DNA of 64,000 nucleotides from Saxidomus purpurata (lineage: Eukaryota; Mollusca; Bivalvia; Venerida; Veneridae). The position numbers and the translations under genes are program-made. Where the stretch lies: positions 26,795,206-26,859,205 of the forward strand of contig JAFMSR010000005.1 in NCBI GenBank assembly GCA_022818135.1, written 5' to 3'. Below, one piece after another: positions 44,031 to 57,393 of the stretch. The stretch's first letter is position 1. Each line of letters begins with the position of its first letter. Below the pieces are notes generated by a model. The model saw nothing but the letters and a program-made list of their open reading frames with translations. It searched no databases and was not told the origin of the DNA.

Positions 44031-44559
44031 ATGTAATTCTACTTACCAGGTGAAATTGCATATACAGAAATCGAACAACACATGTATTACGATCAGACTC
44101 CAAAAACCTGTCAGACTCCGTCTTACGTTCTGACCCCTGTAAATTCATTCCTGTAAATTACACACATGGGGATTCTCAAAAAGGCATGAAGAGCTGATAA
44201 AGAGTCTAAGACGATGACACAGGCCTTCAAATAGACCTTCTGCAAGGTCTTCAGCGAGATCAGTTGCTAACTGTGTTGAAACTTGATCACAACATAGTAC
44301 ATGTATGTACAATTGTATTATGTATATGATAAGTATAGATAATTTGTTAAAGTGTGAAAGCCTTCAACATTGAATCAATTTTTACTGATTTTCATGAAAA
44401 GTTTGTCTGAAGGCAGAAGACAATCTATGAGTAGATAGCAATTTGCCCCATGTCAGAATGAAAATCTGAAATACAACATTGAAGTATTCTAAAGTTGAGA
44501 AAAGTAATGAAAACAAGCAAATTCAGTGAATTTATATCCCCTGCTGAATGAGGCAAATC

Positions 44560-44930
44560 CAGTTTCTAATTTTTTTCCATTATTAGAGACTACAAAGTTG
44601 TGCCAAACATAATCAAATTCTGAAAAGAAGTTTCACCATCCCATTGAGACCTCTTTTCTGAGGGGGGAGGGGGTATTTTTTTCTACAAGTTACAGTAAAA
44701 AGAACTTAATTGTTGTAAGTTAAATTAAATCAGCATTATCTAGTTAAAGAAGATAAAAATTCTTAAGTTTCAACATGGAAAATTTAAGAGAAGAGCTACA
44801 CCAATTAAACTATTTTCTTCTTTTTCAATTATAGAGTATAAAGTTGATTACTTGTGCCAAACATATTTAAATTCTAACGACCCTTTCAGAAAAAAAATTA
44901 TCTGGCCCCCATCCCCCAGTGGACAGGGGT
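44560..44930. repeat. Dispersed repeat R5, copy 2 (two partial units)
   Basis: AAAAGAACTTAATTGTTGTAA matches copy 1 at 27290-27612. GTGCCAAACATA plus AAATTCT occurs twice, about 260 bp apart. Confidence 0.5.
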
Positions 44931-45034
44931 GGGTTGGAAGCAGGGACTTGGTGGTAACAGCCAGGATATTTCTTGTATATCGGATCGGCATTTCCGGTGA
45001 TTTTGCCATTGCCGGAAAAACCGGTCTGGCACCC

Positions 45035-45385
45035 CTTCTTTGCCAGACAACGCTGAGACTCGTGAATTACTTATGACGTAACGTTATATAAACATTGTGA
45101 CTTCACTTTCCCAAACACAACGCCGGATATCGTTTGCTTTTCATGATCATTCATCATTTTGATAAGTTTGCATTTAGAAATCTACTTCAAAGTGCAAGAC
45201 GGTATGCAAGAAAAAGTTTCCATCATAAGACACTCTGCTCAGATGGAAATATCCGTCACCTCGGGTAACTGTTTTGCGGAAACTCGGCAGAGCCTAGTTC
45301 CCGCCAAAACAGTTACCCTCCATGACGGATATTTCAATCTGAACCTCATGCTCATGACCGAAACTATTATGCAAAAAGGTCATCA
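45035..45385 (+). mobile_element. Hairpin-bearing element, copy 1
   Basis: Positions 45246-45335 form an imperfect 90-bp hairpin: GAAATATCCGTCACC pairs with GACGGATATTTC, and GGTAACTGTTTTGCGG with CCGCCAAAACAGTTACC. The surrounding 350 bp matches 59590-59935 in inverse orientation, including TGACGTAACGTTATA. Confidence 0.75.
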
Positions 45386-45614
45386 TTAGATAATTTGAGC
45401 ACACCATAATTCAACTTTGATTACTGGTTTCAGTTTTTGTATTTTACAAATTAGAAAAAAAAAACACTTACGTAAAGGATTTAAATTTTATGTTTCATGA
45501 AATTTACCTGCTGAGTACTGAGGAAATTAAATGGCCCCAGATGGAAAATATGCCTCTATAAAGAAACAAAGGAACATAACTCTGCTATAATTGCATGGAT
45601 TGAGACATCATTTG

Positions 45615-46135
45615 GTGGGGATCATTCCCCTCTCCAGATATACATTTCTGCCAAGCTTCAATAAAATCCAAATAAACAGTACCAAGATATGATTCCCAGC
45701 GGAAAAGTGTGACAAAGGGAAGAACAACACCAAAACAATATCCCTTCTCCCCCTATGGTGATGGATGATAAGAATAATGGTTGCTGGCATAGTGTGTGAT
45801 ATATGATATCAAAATATTAAATGATACCATAAATTATGTCATCAACATAATTGCAATTAGTAAGTGTTGCAATTAGCTACTGGTCAGGTCATTTTTGGTA
45901 AGATTTTTTTGTAGCCATACAAAGAAGCAACAATATACAAAATCATTGGGTTTGGCCTTTAAGACATTCTTTTTGTTACTACGGAAATGATAATGTAGGA
46001 ACATAATATGGTAATTTCATTTTTTGAAAATCATTTGGTGAAAGATGTCTTCAAAATTCATTTTGACAAAATTTCAAGAAAAACAACTTGAAACTAAAAA
46101 GGTTATGACATCTGTACCAGAACTTTTTTAACCTC
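45615..46135. repeat. Left arm of a 515-bp inverted duplication
   Basis: Reverse complement of 50876-51388 with high identity by eye across the whole length (for example CCAGTAGCTAATTGCAAC and AACCATTATTCTTATCATCC on the other arm). Confidence 0.8.
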
Positions 46136-46139
46136 CTTA

Positions 46140-46522
46140 GATTCCAAGGTAGATATAACTGAAAGGTAATTATAAGATTTTTACTATAATTACAACGTTA
46201 CAACCTAGTTACTTATCTATCACTGAAGATCAAATTGGTGCATAATTGTGAAATATGTACAAGTCAATGGTTAAAATAGTAGAGATTCACCTGCTGGTGA
46301 CATAGTATGTAGCAAAAAAACAACACATGTAAACAAATTAAGGCAATTCCCTAGACTATATACAAAGAGGACAACAAGAATAGAATTAATGGGATCAAAG
46401 GCGCCACAAAATAATTCAGTTTTTTTTGTTCGTTTTCTTTTTTTCAGGTAATGTATTTGGAGTAAGGCATTTACATCACCCTTAATGTCCATATATCTAT
46501 AACCAAGTGTGCTGTTTTAAAA
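46140..46522. other. Spacer, nothing recognised
   Basis: AT-rich sequence between the inverted arm and the next R1 copy. Confidence 0.35.
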
Positions 46523-46958
46523 CAGGAGGGCCAACATGGCCCTATATCGCTCACCTGACTATCATTGGCTATCAAACAAGATCAACAATAGCAGAAAGGG
46601 TCAATTTTAACTTGGAGGTCCTGGTTTGAACACTCTTTGTAGAGGTCCACAACATAATGCTACATTCAAAATTTCTAAGTCCTGGGCCTTGTGGTTTTAA
46701 ACAAAGACAGTTTTTAAGTTTTCCCTATATAAGCAAATGTAAAATCCTATTTGTTGCCATAGCAACCAGAGTTCTGCATGATATGAAATTCTTTCAACAA
46801 CTTTGATACTGTTTTATGTTAAAGTTTAGTTCCATCAAAATTGGCCTTGTGGTTTCAGAAAGAATGAAAGAAATAGTGGATGGATAGACAACATAGTTGT
46901 TGGACAGTGTGTGGTCCTAATAGCTCATCCTGACACTTTGTGCAAGGTGAGCTGAAAA
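46523..46958 (+). mobile_element. R1 element, short copy
   Basis: AGGAGGGCCAACATGG and TATATCGCTCACCTG at the start; GTGCAAGGTGAGCTG at the end. It abuts the left end of the 2.35-kb transposon. Confidence 0.7.
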
Positions 46959-46959
46959 G

Positions 46960-49308
46960 CACATGAAAATGCTAGATGCAATGACTAAATTACTTATCTA
47001 GCATAGATTATAACCTTCCTTTCATAAAGATACATACTTTACTCCAGTTCTTTGCAAAATTGTAGATGTATTTTTAATAAAATGTTTCTGATTTGACATC
47101 TAAATATATATAAAAAAACATTTTGGTGTTTTGGGGTGTGTCTTTGGGTAGCCTATGGGTATCTTTTGTTAAATAGTCAGTCCAGAAGGATCCATTTTGA
47201 AGTCAGTACAATTTGTTCTTTTTTTTATTTGGTTTGAGCTGACTTCATCATTGTGAGGTACAATTGTCCAAGACTGGGTCCCTATATTCCAACATAAGAC
47301 AAATATCAGAGCAAACATCCTAACCAATCTTCATGATTTGTAAGAGTGTTAAAAAAAATATCTTTTAAGATTGACCTAGTATCGATGCTTATGATTTATT
47401 CTAATGATTCACAGTTTCAAATTTGCTCAAAAAAATAAAAATTCATTACATTTAAAAGTGTATGAGCAAACAGTCACAAAACAGTGCAGAAATATTCATT
47501 GAAGTCTTGACTATGCACAGAGTAAGAAAGTTAGTGTATTCTACAAGTGTCATTTTCAATTTTCCTGAAACTTTGTTTACAGTAATCACCGCTATTAAAT
47601 GTAGTCTGTTTTTTTTACACATTACATGAATTCCATTTGTCCTGGCAAATATTTTGTGATATGATGGAAAATGTTTTTAATAGAAAAGGATCTGGCCGAG
47701 CCCAGAAATGCTTACTAGGAAGTTAGTTTCAATTTTACCACTAAAATGTTTTTGGACAGACTGAAATTTATTCCATGCAGATAGTTCCATTGTTCAAGCT
47801 CATACCAAAAAATGTTCGGGGCTATGCTGGAATTTGATACCTCTGATATTTTTTGGTGTTTATTTTTTGTGATTGTTTTTTAATTTTGAATACATATAGC
47901 TAACCTTTGTTTTTTAATTTTGAATATATATACCTAACCTATCAATTTAATCAAATGAAGATACTTGAAAGTACTCAAGTTAAATTGTCCTTTCTTCTCC
48001 AAGATAATACACGAGTCCAGTAATAGTCTTTGGTGTATCTGGACCCATCATACTCCCAAGACCTTTCTGGATCATGAGGTATGCCGCACATTTCATTGCC
48101 TCATGCAAGACAGACTCATTAATTGAACCAGTTTCATAATGCCATATGCATTGGTGAAATATATGTGGTGTGCAATCATCAAAAATCTCTAGTTGTATTT
48201 TAACATCTTATGCTGACACCTGCTATGAGTAACTATGTGCTATGTGTATGAAAATTCTATTTTAGGACAAGAGTAACAGTACTTCATTGTTCAACTAAAG
48301 ACTGTATTTAAATGTCAAGGGCACTGTTCATATGCAAATATCTATTAAATTCCATGACAAATGTGTGTGGAGTATTAAGCTTTTTTTCTGTATCTAACAA
48401 GAAGACCCACACAGAAGCACATAACTAGAGACAACCTTCCAGAGTACTAAATTCCAACATAGTCCAGAATATCTTTAAAGGATAGAATTCATCACTTTTT
48501 AGCATGGTCTGGAATATCTTATGGAGTAATTGGAGTAACTTAGCCCGGGAACTGTTGAAAATTCTTTCAATCACTAGGTCTGAACTATTTCAAGCACTGT
48601 CTGGAACATTTCAAGAGGAAACCTGTTACAATGTATAATAGTTTGATCAATGATTTGATCAAATGAATGAAAATCAGAATGTATCTGATTCATCCAGGAA
48701 AAATGAAGATAGCACATGATAGAAGACATCAATTGGTGCTGCCCTTAGTTTAAACAATATTTTATTAAAATTAAATTCAAATCATTTACAAAATATGAAC
48801 ATGATATCACTGTTACATGCACGATAGAGTAGAAAGCTAATAGCTTTTTTTTATAAACTTTCTCCTTGGGGGCAGGGCCTTATATGGAATGCATTTTGCC
48901 GGAAGTTAATGGTAGAAGCAGTCATGAATGCTGAAACATTTATTTTCAAAGAAATGATTGTTTCTTAAAAATATTTTATAGCAAAATAAAAACATACCAA
49001 AAATAATCTGTATTTAAAAATGTAAAATTACATTGACAAAAACAAATCACATTGACTTAAAATGGTTTTTTCTTCGCCAACTATTTACAAGAGACACCCA
49101 TAGACCACCGAAAGACACCCCAAAAAAATGCCAAAATATTGTTATAAATGTACAGTTTTTTTAATATCTAGATGTTAAATCAGAAACATTTTATTACATA
49201 CACATCTACAATGTTGCAAAGAAATGGAGAACATATATGTATCTTTATCAAAGGAAGGCATCTACAAAAGATAAGTAATTTAACCATTGCATCTAGCATT
49301 TTCATGTG
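46960..49308. mobile_element. 2.35-kb TIR transposon, intact-ended copy
   Basis: The left end CACATGAAAATGCTAGATGC and the right end GCATCTAGCATTTTCATGTG are exact complements for 20 bp. Similarity continues inwards for about 75 bp (AAATTACTTATCT, CCTTCCTTT, ATAAAGATACATA). No open transposase frame was seen; it is a non-autonomous DNA transposon of unassigned superfamily. Confidence 0.75.
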
Positions 49309-49397
49309 ATTTTAATAAAAAGCACAATTGGGTGCAAGTAAGATTAAGGGTAATCTAAATGTCTTATTCCAATACATTACCTGATACCAAAAAGTAA

Positions 49398-50224
49398 ACA
49401 AGAGGGCCAGCATGGCCCAATATTGCTCACCTGTATATCAATTGCCCATAATACAAGGGCTCATTGTTTGAACATAATTCACAGATGTCAACTACACAAT
49501 GCTTAGTAAAATTCCAAATATCTAAGCTCTGCCTAATGGCATTGTGGTTTTTTGAAGTTTGCCCTATATAAGCCTATGCGAAATCAAGTGAGCCCCCCCT
49601 CCACCTCCCGGGAATGGTTAATTTTCACCCAGGGGTCATAATCTGAACAATCTTGGTAAAGGTCCACAAGGCAATGCTACATGCTAAATATCTAAGTCCT
49701 AGGCCTTGTGGTTTCAGAAAAGAAGACTTTTACAGATTTCCTGTAAAATCAAGAGACAGACTGGGTCTGTTTGAAGATGCCACAAGCCAAGTATCACATC
49801 TATAAGCTCTGTGGCTTCAGAAAAGAAGATTTTTAAAGTTTTTGCTATATAAGCCTATGTAAAACCAAGTGACCCCCCAGGCAAAGTCAATTTGACCCTG
49901 GGGTCAATATTTGAACAATCTTGGTAGAGGTCCACTAGACAATACTACATGCTAAATATCTAATCTCTAGGCCTTGTGGATTCAGAGAAGAAGATTTTTA
50001 AAGTTTTTTCTACTTGTTGCCATAGCAACCGGAGTTCTGCATGGAATGCAATTTTTTTAACAATTTTGGTAATGCTTCATGCAAGGAACATTCCTGCATA
50101 GAATCATCAACATTGGCCCAGTGGTTTCAGAGGAGATGTCGTTTGAATCAAAATGTTGACGGACCACAGCTGGTGGACAATCAACCATTAGAAAAGCTCA
50201 CACTGGCAAAGCAAGGTGAGCTAT
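49398..50224 (+). mobile_element. R1 element copy
   Basis: Starts AACAAGAGGGCCAGCATGG and GCTCACCTG, has four or five internal units, and ends GCAAGGTGAGCT. Confidence 0.7.
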
Positions 50225-50364
50225 CAAACAATGTCTTCTTTCCTTCACCTCTTTGTATACAGTCTAGGAAATCATCTTATTTGCTTCCATGTGCTACCTG
50301 TTTTTTTGCCACAGCAGGTTAAGCACTCCTTTATATCCATTATATTATAACTACCGTATATTGG

Positions 50365-50748
<384 letters not shown>

Positions 50749-50875
50749 TATTTCACCATTACGCACCAATTTGATTTCCAGCGATTGTTTTTTGTGATAG
50801 AACAAATCTTGTAATTAAAGTTAGCAAATATCTAGCTTAGAATCTAACATATCTAATACAATTTAGTCAATCAAG

Positions 50876-51388
50876 GGGGGTTAAAAATGTTCCAATACAG
50901 ACATCAAAACCTTTTTAGTTTCAGGTTGTTTTTCTTGAAATTTTGTCAAAATGAATTTTGAAGGCATCTTGCACCAAATGATTTTCAAAAAATGAAATTA
51001 CCATATTGTGTTCCTACATTATCATTTCCATACTAACAAAAAGAATGTCTTAAGGGCCCAACCCAATGATTTTGTATATTGTTGCTTCTTTGTACGGCTA
51101 CAAAAAAATCTTACCAAAAATGACCTGACCAGTAGCTAATTGCAACACTTACTAATTGCAATTATGTTGATGACATAATTTATGGTATCATTTAATGTTT
51201 TGATATCATACATCACACACTATGCCAGCAACCATTATTCTTATCATCCATCACCATAGGGGGAGAAGGGATATTGTTTTGATGTTGTTCTTCCCTTTGT
51301 CACACTTTTCTGATGGGAGCCCTATCTTGGTACTGGCTATTCAGAATTTATTGAAGCTTGGCAGGCATGTATATTTGGGGAGGGGAAT
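50876..51388. repeat. Right arm of the 515-bp inverted duplication
   Basis: Inverse of 45615-46135. Both arms share a 60-codon frame beginning MPATIILIIHHHRGRRDIVL (plus strand here, minus strand on the left arm). This is probably a chance frame preserved by recent duplication. Confidence 0.8.
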
Positions 51389-51394
51389 TGAATT

Positions 51395-51890
51395 TGACCT
51401 TTAACCTCTAAGTGTGACCTTGACCTTAGACCTAGGGACCTGATTCTTGCGTTTGACACTCTGTCTGATAGTGGTGAACATTTGTGCCAAGTAACATCAA
51501 AATCCCTCCATGCATGAAGAAGATGTGCCCCGGACAAAGTCATTCTTGAATTTTTCTTATATCTGACCTTTGGCCTCTTAGTGTGACCTTGACCTTTGAA
51601 CTAGGGACCTGGATCTTGCGCATAACACTCTATCTCATGATGGTGAACATTTGTACCAAGTTACATTAAAATCCCTCCATGCATGAAGTAGATATGCTCG
51701 GGACAGTCATTCTTGAATTTGACCTTTAACCTCTAAGTGTGACCTTGACCTTAGATCTAGGGACCTGGTTCTTGTGCATGACACTCTGTCTCATATGTTG
51801 AAAATTTGTGTCAAGTTATTTAAGAATCCCTTGATCTATGAATAAGTAACAGCCCTAAACAAGCTAAACTCGGACGGACGGACGCACGAT
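51395..51890. repeat. Repeat of about 160 bp rich in TGACCT half-sites, three units
   Basis: GTGTGACCTTGACCTT recurs near 51412, 51581 and 51737. Each unit also has TAGGGACCTG, GACACTCT or ACACTCT, and CATGAA. The block ends in CGGACGGACGGACGCAC, a motif seen at the ends of other repeats here. Confidence 0.7.
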
Positions 51891-52172
51891 GTTAATACAA
51901 TGTATATGCATACTAAAATACAGCCATATTAAAGTTGTTTACAACAGCCTCAACATACCAAGAAAAATGTACATGTAAGTAAAAGCACATGTGAATCAAG
52001 ACCACCTCTAAACTAAGAACAGTTTTAGGTCATCTTTAAATGATTTTATTCCCAGGTTTGACAGCACACAGATCACGCCTGCACTACTACAGCATTATAT
52101 GGTTACACAAATAACCTTGTTACTAAATCTGATTATGTTTTCATTGTCAAATTAACTACAAATACACATTAC

Positions 52173-52306
52173 CTGCAGCATCTGCAGTGTGCATGTCCCC
52201 TGTGACTGCAATGATGTCAAGACGATCAAGACCCTGGTCAATGGCAAGAAAACTATTCACTGAAGACCGCCCTGTGCACTGGTGGAAAATACCGGTTTCA
52301 TTTCAC
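52173..52306 (-). pseudogene. Segment B: exon-like block with an early in-frame TGA
   Basis: Acceptor TATATTTTCAG at 52308-52307, donor GCAG/GTAATG. In the phase set by segment A the second codon is TGA, followed by 43 open codons including SSVNSFLAIDQGLDRLDIIA and VTGDMHTADAAG. The LDIIAVTGD strand is reminiscent of metallophosphoesterases, where this Asp binds metal, but that is one motif only. A later AG could skip the stop. Confidence 0.4.
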
Positions 52307-52512
52307 CTGAAAATATAAATAAAAGAAACATAAGTGTCAAATTGGGTGAGTGTTCACATGATACATGTAAATAAAAGTTGCCAAAATCTGCAAATGCTTA
52401 TAAAAATGTTTGCTACAGTAGAGCTGTGACCTTTAGAACAGTTCATGTATTTGTTTATATATTTATTAAATGTCTACAATAATGCATAAAAGACAGCTTC
52501 GGAAAATAGTTT

Positions 52513-52790
52513 AAACAAGAGCTGTCAGTCGGACAGCACACTCAACTTTTTTCAGTGCTCGCCAATAAAACAAAAGTTTGCTGGTAAAAGGCAAAACAAG
52601 GATCCGTATAAACAAGGGCCACAAATAGCACGATATTAACATGATTAAATAAAGAATTACCAAACTTAACTGTTTGATATTCTTGAATACTACAACAAAG
52701 TTTAAAATTAATACCTTAAGTGGTTAATGATATATGTGCACAACAGTGCCAGTTGTTTACACAATTTTAATTAGGAATTTCTAAGTACAA
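52513..52790 (+). mobile_element. R2 element, truncated copy
   Basis: ACAAGAGCTGTCAGTCGGACAG matches the R2 5' end. Diverged remnants of one 166-bp unit follow. Confidence 0.55.
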
Positions 52791-53365
52791 ATCAAGAAAA
52801 AATGTCAGAGTTTCTTCTTTTGCTTACAGATCGGTGTCATGATTTCAGTTTCTCCTTATTACAACTGATCCTCTGTATTCATCAACATAGCTGTCGTTAC
52901 CTGTAAGGGTAAGATGTACATGATATCTATAGATTCATTCGATGGATCAGGCACTCTGCCACTTCTTACGCTTGAATAAGCGATTCTGAGCAATGTCTGA
53001 CTATACACAGATTGAATATCTGTTTTGTAGTATAGTCTGAATGACATCGACAAGTCTGAGTGGTGCAGTTGCGAAAAATAGTAATATACAAAAAAGCCAT
53101 GGTTTTAGACAAGAAAAATGTTTGAAATTATGCCTACACTAATGTACATTATGTGACCCCAAGAGCAGGGTCAAGATTTGAATAACCTTGGTAGGGTTAC
53201 ATTTGGCAATACTACATGCCAAATATCTAAGCTAATAACAGTGATGACTTTTACAATAAGAACAATGTTACATTGAACAGCAGTAACAAACATTGAACAA
53301 CAGACTCTAATGCTGACATTAAGTTTCCTATAATATTTATAAATGAAGCACATACATGTATTTAC

Positions 53366-53441
53366 CTTTGGTCCACATTTGGGTCTTCAGCTCCAACAGG
53401 TAAATCAGCAGATTTCTGACATCTTCTTTCACACTCTATGT
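53366..53441 (-). pseudogene. Segment A: short exon-like block
   Basis: Acceptor CTTTATACAG, donor AAAG/GTAAAT, 76 nt, phase 1 in and 2 out. It reads IECERRCQKSADLPVGAEDP then NVDQR, with two Cys and no stop. Its outgoing phase fits segment B, and its incoming phase fits the signal-peptide exon at 62051-61967. No family was recognised. Confidence 0.4.
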
Positions 53442-53942
53442 CTGTATAAAGAATGAAATTTTTACAATTCAGTGTTCAGGTGTTTACTTGTTTTGTCACT
53501 TTTAAAGATTACTGTTAGAACTCAACAATTACTTGAGAACATATCTCACTTCACCCACAGTTAATCCTTTTATATCACCACAATTATTCTCAATCCACAT
53601 TATAGCTTGTACTGTAAACATCATATCAATGATAGGCATTTTACCCCTGGGCAATCATACATAATCCATTTTGCTGTCTGAAATCTGCACACTTGCATGC
53701 ATTGGGTATTTCACACATTGTTGAAAAGATAAACTGAACATAATACATGTGCATGCAAAACCTATTAATAACAAAGTAACCTTTACCCTACTGGCCCTAA
53801 GTGAGTCTGCCTTTGCAAAGAGTGCAGATCATGATCAGGCCTATAGTACTGCTGTGTAATGCATTCTCATTGTGTACTGTAGTACCATAAAGTAATACTG
53901 TACAGTACAGTATAATAAAACTAGATGGTATATTGTTTTAAA

Positions 53943-55004
53943 GCAAGAGGGCCACTGGCCCTATATTGCTCACCTGAGTCAAAAGAGAACATCTGCAACC
54001 TATGATTATAACTGTATAACTTGTGTAGCATAAAAAGATCTAACTCTGTGCAAGACTGTCTATACATATCCTAAAACACAAATATTTTTCAAGATTTGTA
54101 ATTTTATGTATATATAAATACATACCATATCATAGGGAAATCAGCCCAACCCAATTAGCATGATTAGGCTCTAAATTTTTAAGGAATCACTTTATAAGCA
54201 ATTTTGGTACAGGCTCCCAAGATGATAATTTTGGTCAAAAAAATTAAATTCTGACCACTAGTTTAAGAGAAGATAATTTCTTAATTTTCTATAAAGATAA
54301 GATAGAAAAAACAGTCCAACCCCATTGGGTGCCTCATTTTTCAAGGGATCCACTTCATTTTAGCAATTTTGATGTGGAATCTAATAGTGATCATATTTGG
54401 TATATAAATAATATCAAATTTCAATTCTGACCTGAGGTTTCAGAGAAAAAGTTATTCGGAGTTTCTACAGAGATAATGTAGAGATTACAGTCCCACCACA
54501 TTTCTTTTAATCAACTTCATGTTATCAATATTGGTATACTGTCATCGGGTGATCATTTGTGCCAAATTATATTCTAATCTTTAGCTTCAGAGAATTTCTT
54601 CAGAATTTTTCCTTCTGCATTGATTAGAATTCTTTGACTACTTTTCAAGGAATATCTATGTTATGTTTCATTAAAGTCCCAGAATCACATTTACAAGAAG
54701 CTCTCATTTTCTAAAGAAAGATGTGTCACTGACAAAAAATTAATGACCTTTATTTGTACCAAAAAAATTCCTAAACTTTGATTTTTAAATGGAGAAGTTC
54801 ATATTAGAAACATAGCGCAGCTTTTTTTCAATGATATTGTAAAAAATAAGAAAGGCTTTCTAGCAACTATTTCCTTGAAGAAACAACATGTACACCAAAG
54901 ATTTAAGGCGTATGTCAACATTGTTCAAGAGATGTCGTTTGAAGCAATTATGGACAGCAAAAGATGATGGCAGACATAAAGTGGTCACAATAGCTCACCC
55001 TGAC
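53943..55004 (+). mobile_element. R1-like element with a different interior
   Basis: Starts AGCAAGAGGGCCACTGGCC and TTGCTCACCTGAG, ends ACAATAGCTCACCCTGAC. Its interior uses other units of roughly 130 bp containing TTTCAGAGAA and CAGTCC, so it is a sibling family sharing R1's ends. Confidence 0.6.
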
Positions 55005-55227
55005 ACTAGTTCTAATGACTGTATTTTCATTATCTTCATGACTGCTACAGCTGAAGGCGACTTAGAGCTGCTAAGATGCTTCCTTTTAACTGCCAAACAG
55101 ATAACAAGGAGCCCAGTAAAGATGAACACTTTAACCATTACATGTTATGTTGATGAACCCAGGCACAGATCCAGCACTTCAACTTGGGGTCATAACATTT
55201 GAAATTTGAAGCAAGAGGAGAAGACAA

Positions 55228-55850
55228 GAAACAAGAGGGCACTCATGGCCCTATATCACTCACCTGAGTACAAGTCCACTTGCTGGTGGGTGTGGTCAAT
55301 TTTGACCCAAGAGGTATGATTTACACAAAGTAGGTGGAAAACAATTAGACAATGTTACATACCAAATAGGTTTTCATATGTAAGTCTTGTAAAACAAGTG
55401 ACCCCTGGGTCAGGTCAATATTGAGGTCAGGGGCATTATTTGAACAAACTTTGAAGAGGTCCATAAGACAATGCTACATGCTAAATATCTAAGCTGTAGG
55501 CCCTGTGGTTTTAGAGAAGATTTTTAAAGTTTTTCCTATATAATAAGCCTATGTAAAACTAAGTGACACCCCAGATGGGGTCAATTTTGACCCCCCGGGG
55601 GTCATAATTTGAACAATCTTGGTAGAAGTCCACTAAACAATGCTACATGCCAAATATCTAAGCCTTAGGCCTTGTGGTTTCAGAGAAGAAGATTATCAAA
55701 TTTTTTTTCGAATACAAGCCTATGTAAAACTAAAAGACCCTCTTGGCGTGGTCAATTTTGACTCGGGGTTCATAACTTGAACAATCTTGGTAAAGGTCTA
55801 CAAGACGATGGACAATCATCCATCCTTAAAGCTCATCCTGGCAAAGCCAT
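55228..55850 (+). mobile_element. R1 element copy
   Basis: Starts AACAAGAGGGCACTCATGG and TCACTCACCTGAG, has three internal units, and ends CATCCTTAAAGCTCATCC. Confidence 0.7.
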
Positions 55851-57105
55851 AAATTATTACGTAAATCACGCAAATCGGCAAATTTCCCACAGACGCGCAA
55901 AGCCAGGCGGGCGGCCCTTAGTAGTTCAAAGATCTGGAATTACTTGCCTGGGCCCTTGTGTTTACCGTTGACGTCATGAAATGAGACGGGTTTATTGAAT
56001 GCTCTGGGAATTATTTGCCTTAAAGGGACTGATTGACCGGCCGTCTGCAAAGGGCGACAAAGATTGTGTTTTGCTTCACGGTGAAAAATAAATGATGCCA
56101 AGGAAGGGTCCATCCACAAGCGAAACCTACAGTGTGAAGTGGAAAGAACGGTTTATAAGCGGTGCGCGGGTTGAAAATTTCGGCGCTCTTGTCACTTCAC
56201 CCCCATGTTTCCCTTCTTTTCCGGGAACACTGCAAAGCCATAAAAATCAACCAGACGTGTTGTTTATTAAACATCATAGAAATGTCATCGTAATTTTTTT
56301 TAAGAAAAATGGAGATTAGAAGGGTAAGTAAACGTAAAGAATACACAGACTATTAAATTTTCACATGTTTTCACTATTCCCAAAATATCACTTCCAAAAT
56401 ACATGTTTTCTGCAATTAATCCGATGTTTGGATGTTGACAAGTCTCGCTGTATGACAGACGATCTTATTTTACAAGCTCCGCCTACTTTTCCAAATTTGG
56501 AGGAGCATACTTCATACAGAAAGCTACGCATTTATAAGCTATGGTACCTTACGGTGTTTATTGATTTTCTTTGCAATAGAGTATTAATGATTCTATAGCT
56601 ATCATTTGGAAAGCAATTGATTTATTTCTTTTTAAGAACCATATGCTCACTCATTGTCGGAACCCACGGTTAATCTCTCCGTCATATACCGTGGGAAAAT
56701 AGACTGGCAAAACTTCGTAATGCATGAATATTCATGACTATTTTTCATCTAATGAAATCGATGCTTACAAAAATAAAAGCACCTCCACAATGAAGAGTAT
56801 CCTCAAATAATGACTGCCATGCAGAACGTTGAAAAAAATGATTGATTTGTTTTGTCCTGATTAAGGGACGATCATACAGAAATCTGCAATTCCAGACGAG
56901 AAATGCACAAAATCTGCTTAAAACTACATCGCTGACAAGCAAGGAGGCTGCTATTTTTAATGTTTCCCCTATCGCGGTTTGAGAGCCGTAATTTCATTGG
57001 ATAGTTTATCTTGAGAAATATATCAAGAAACTAATTGAAAGGCTTGAATTTACCTCATTAATTATTCATGAGTACGATATTTCTTCAGTCAATTTCTAAA
57101 ATTGA
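55851..57105. other. GC-richer unique-looking region, no gene assigned
   Basis: Less repetitive than its surroundings. A 75-codon plus-strand frame from ATG 56092 begins MMPRKGPSTSETYSVKWKER, but it has no recognisable domain or splice context and I do not call it a gene. CCCACGGT at 56665 and ACCGTGGG at 56688 form a small hairpin. Confidence 0.35.
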
Positions 57106-57109
57106 ATTT

Positions 57110-57250
57110 CACCACGCTCAAATTGATTCAGAGAAGTCTCTAATTGAATTCAAGACCTCTATAAATTAATTTAGCGCGCTATAAAACAATTACAGAGGTC
57201 TTCAAATCAATTAGAGACCTCTTCAATTCAATTACAGAGCTCTTAAAAAC
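57110..57250. repeat. AATT / GAGGTCT quasi-palindromic repeat block, left
   Basis: AATTGA, AGAGGTCTTCAA, AGACCTCT, GAGCTC and GCGCGCTATAA words recur every 20-30 bp in both orientations. A similar block lies at 58330-58570. Confidence 0.6.
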
Positions 57251-57393
57251 AGTGACCGGGAAAGGATTGTTTTCTATGTGACAAATGTCACGAATGTGTG
57301 AAAAGTTATGTGACATTTGAAATTTTTATGTGACATTTCAGAAAATGTATGTGACATTAAGGGTAAGACAATTTACAAGCCACATATAAATAA

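Noticed and set aside
52303..52305. Selenocysteine reading of the TGA in segment B
   Set aside because: Segment C carries a TAA stop in the same reading, so decay or a mis-chosen acceptor is simpler; no SECIS-like element was identified.
56092..56319. Plus-strand gene starting MMPRKGPSTS
   Set aside because: Short, no recognised domain, no plausible donor or downstream exon.
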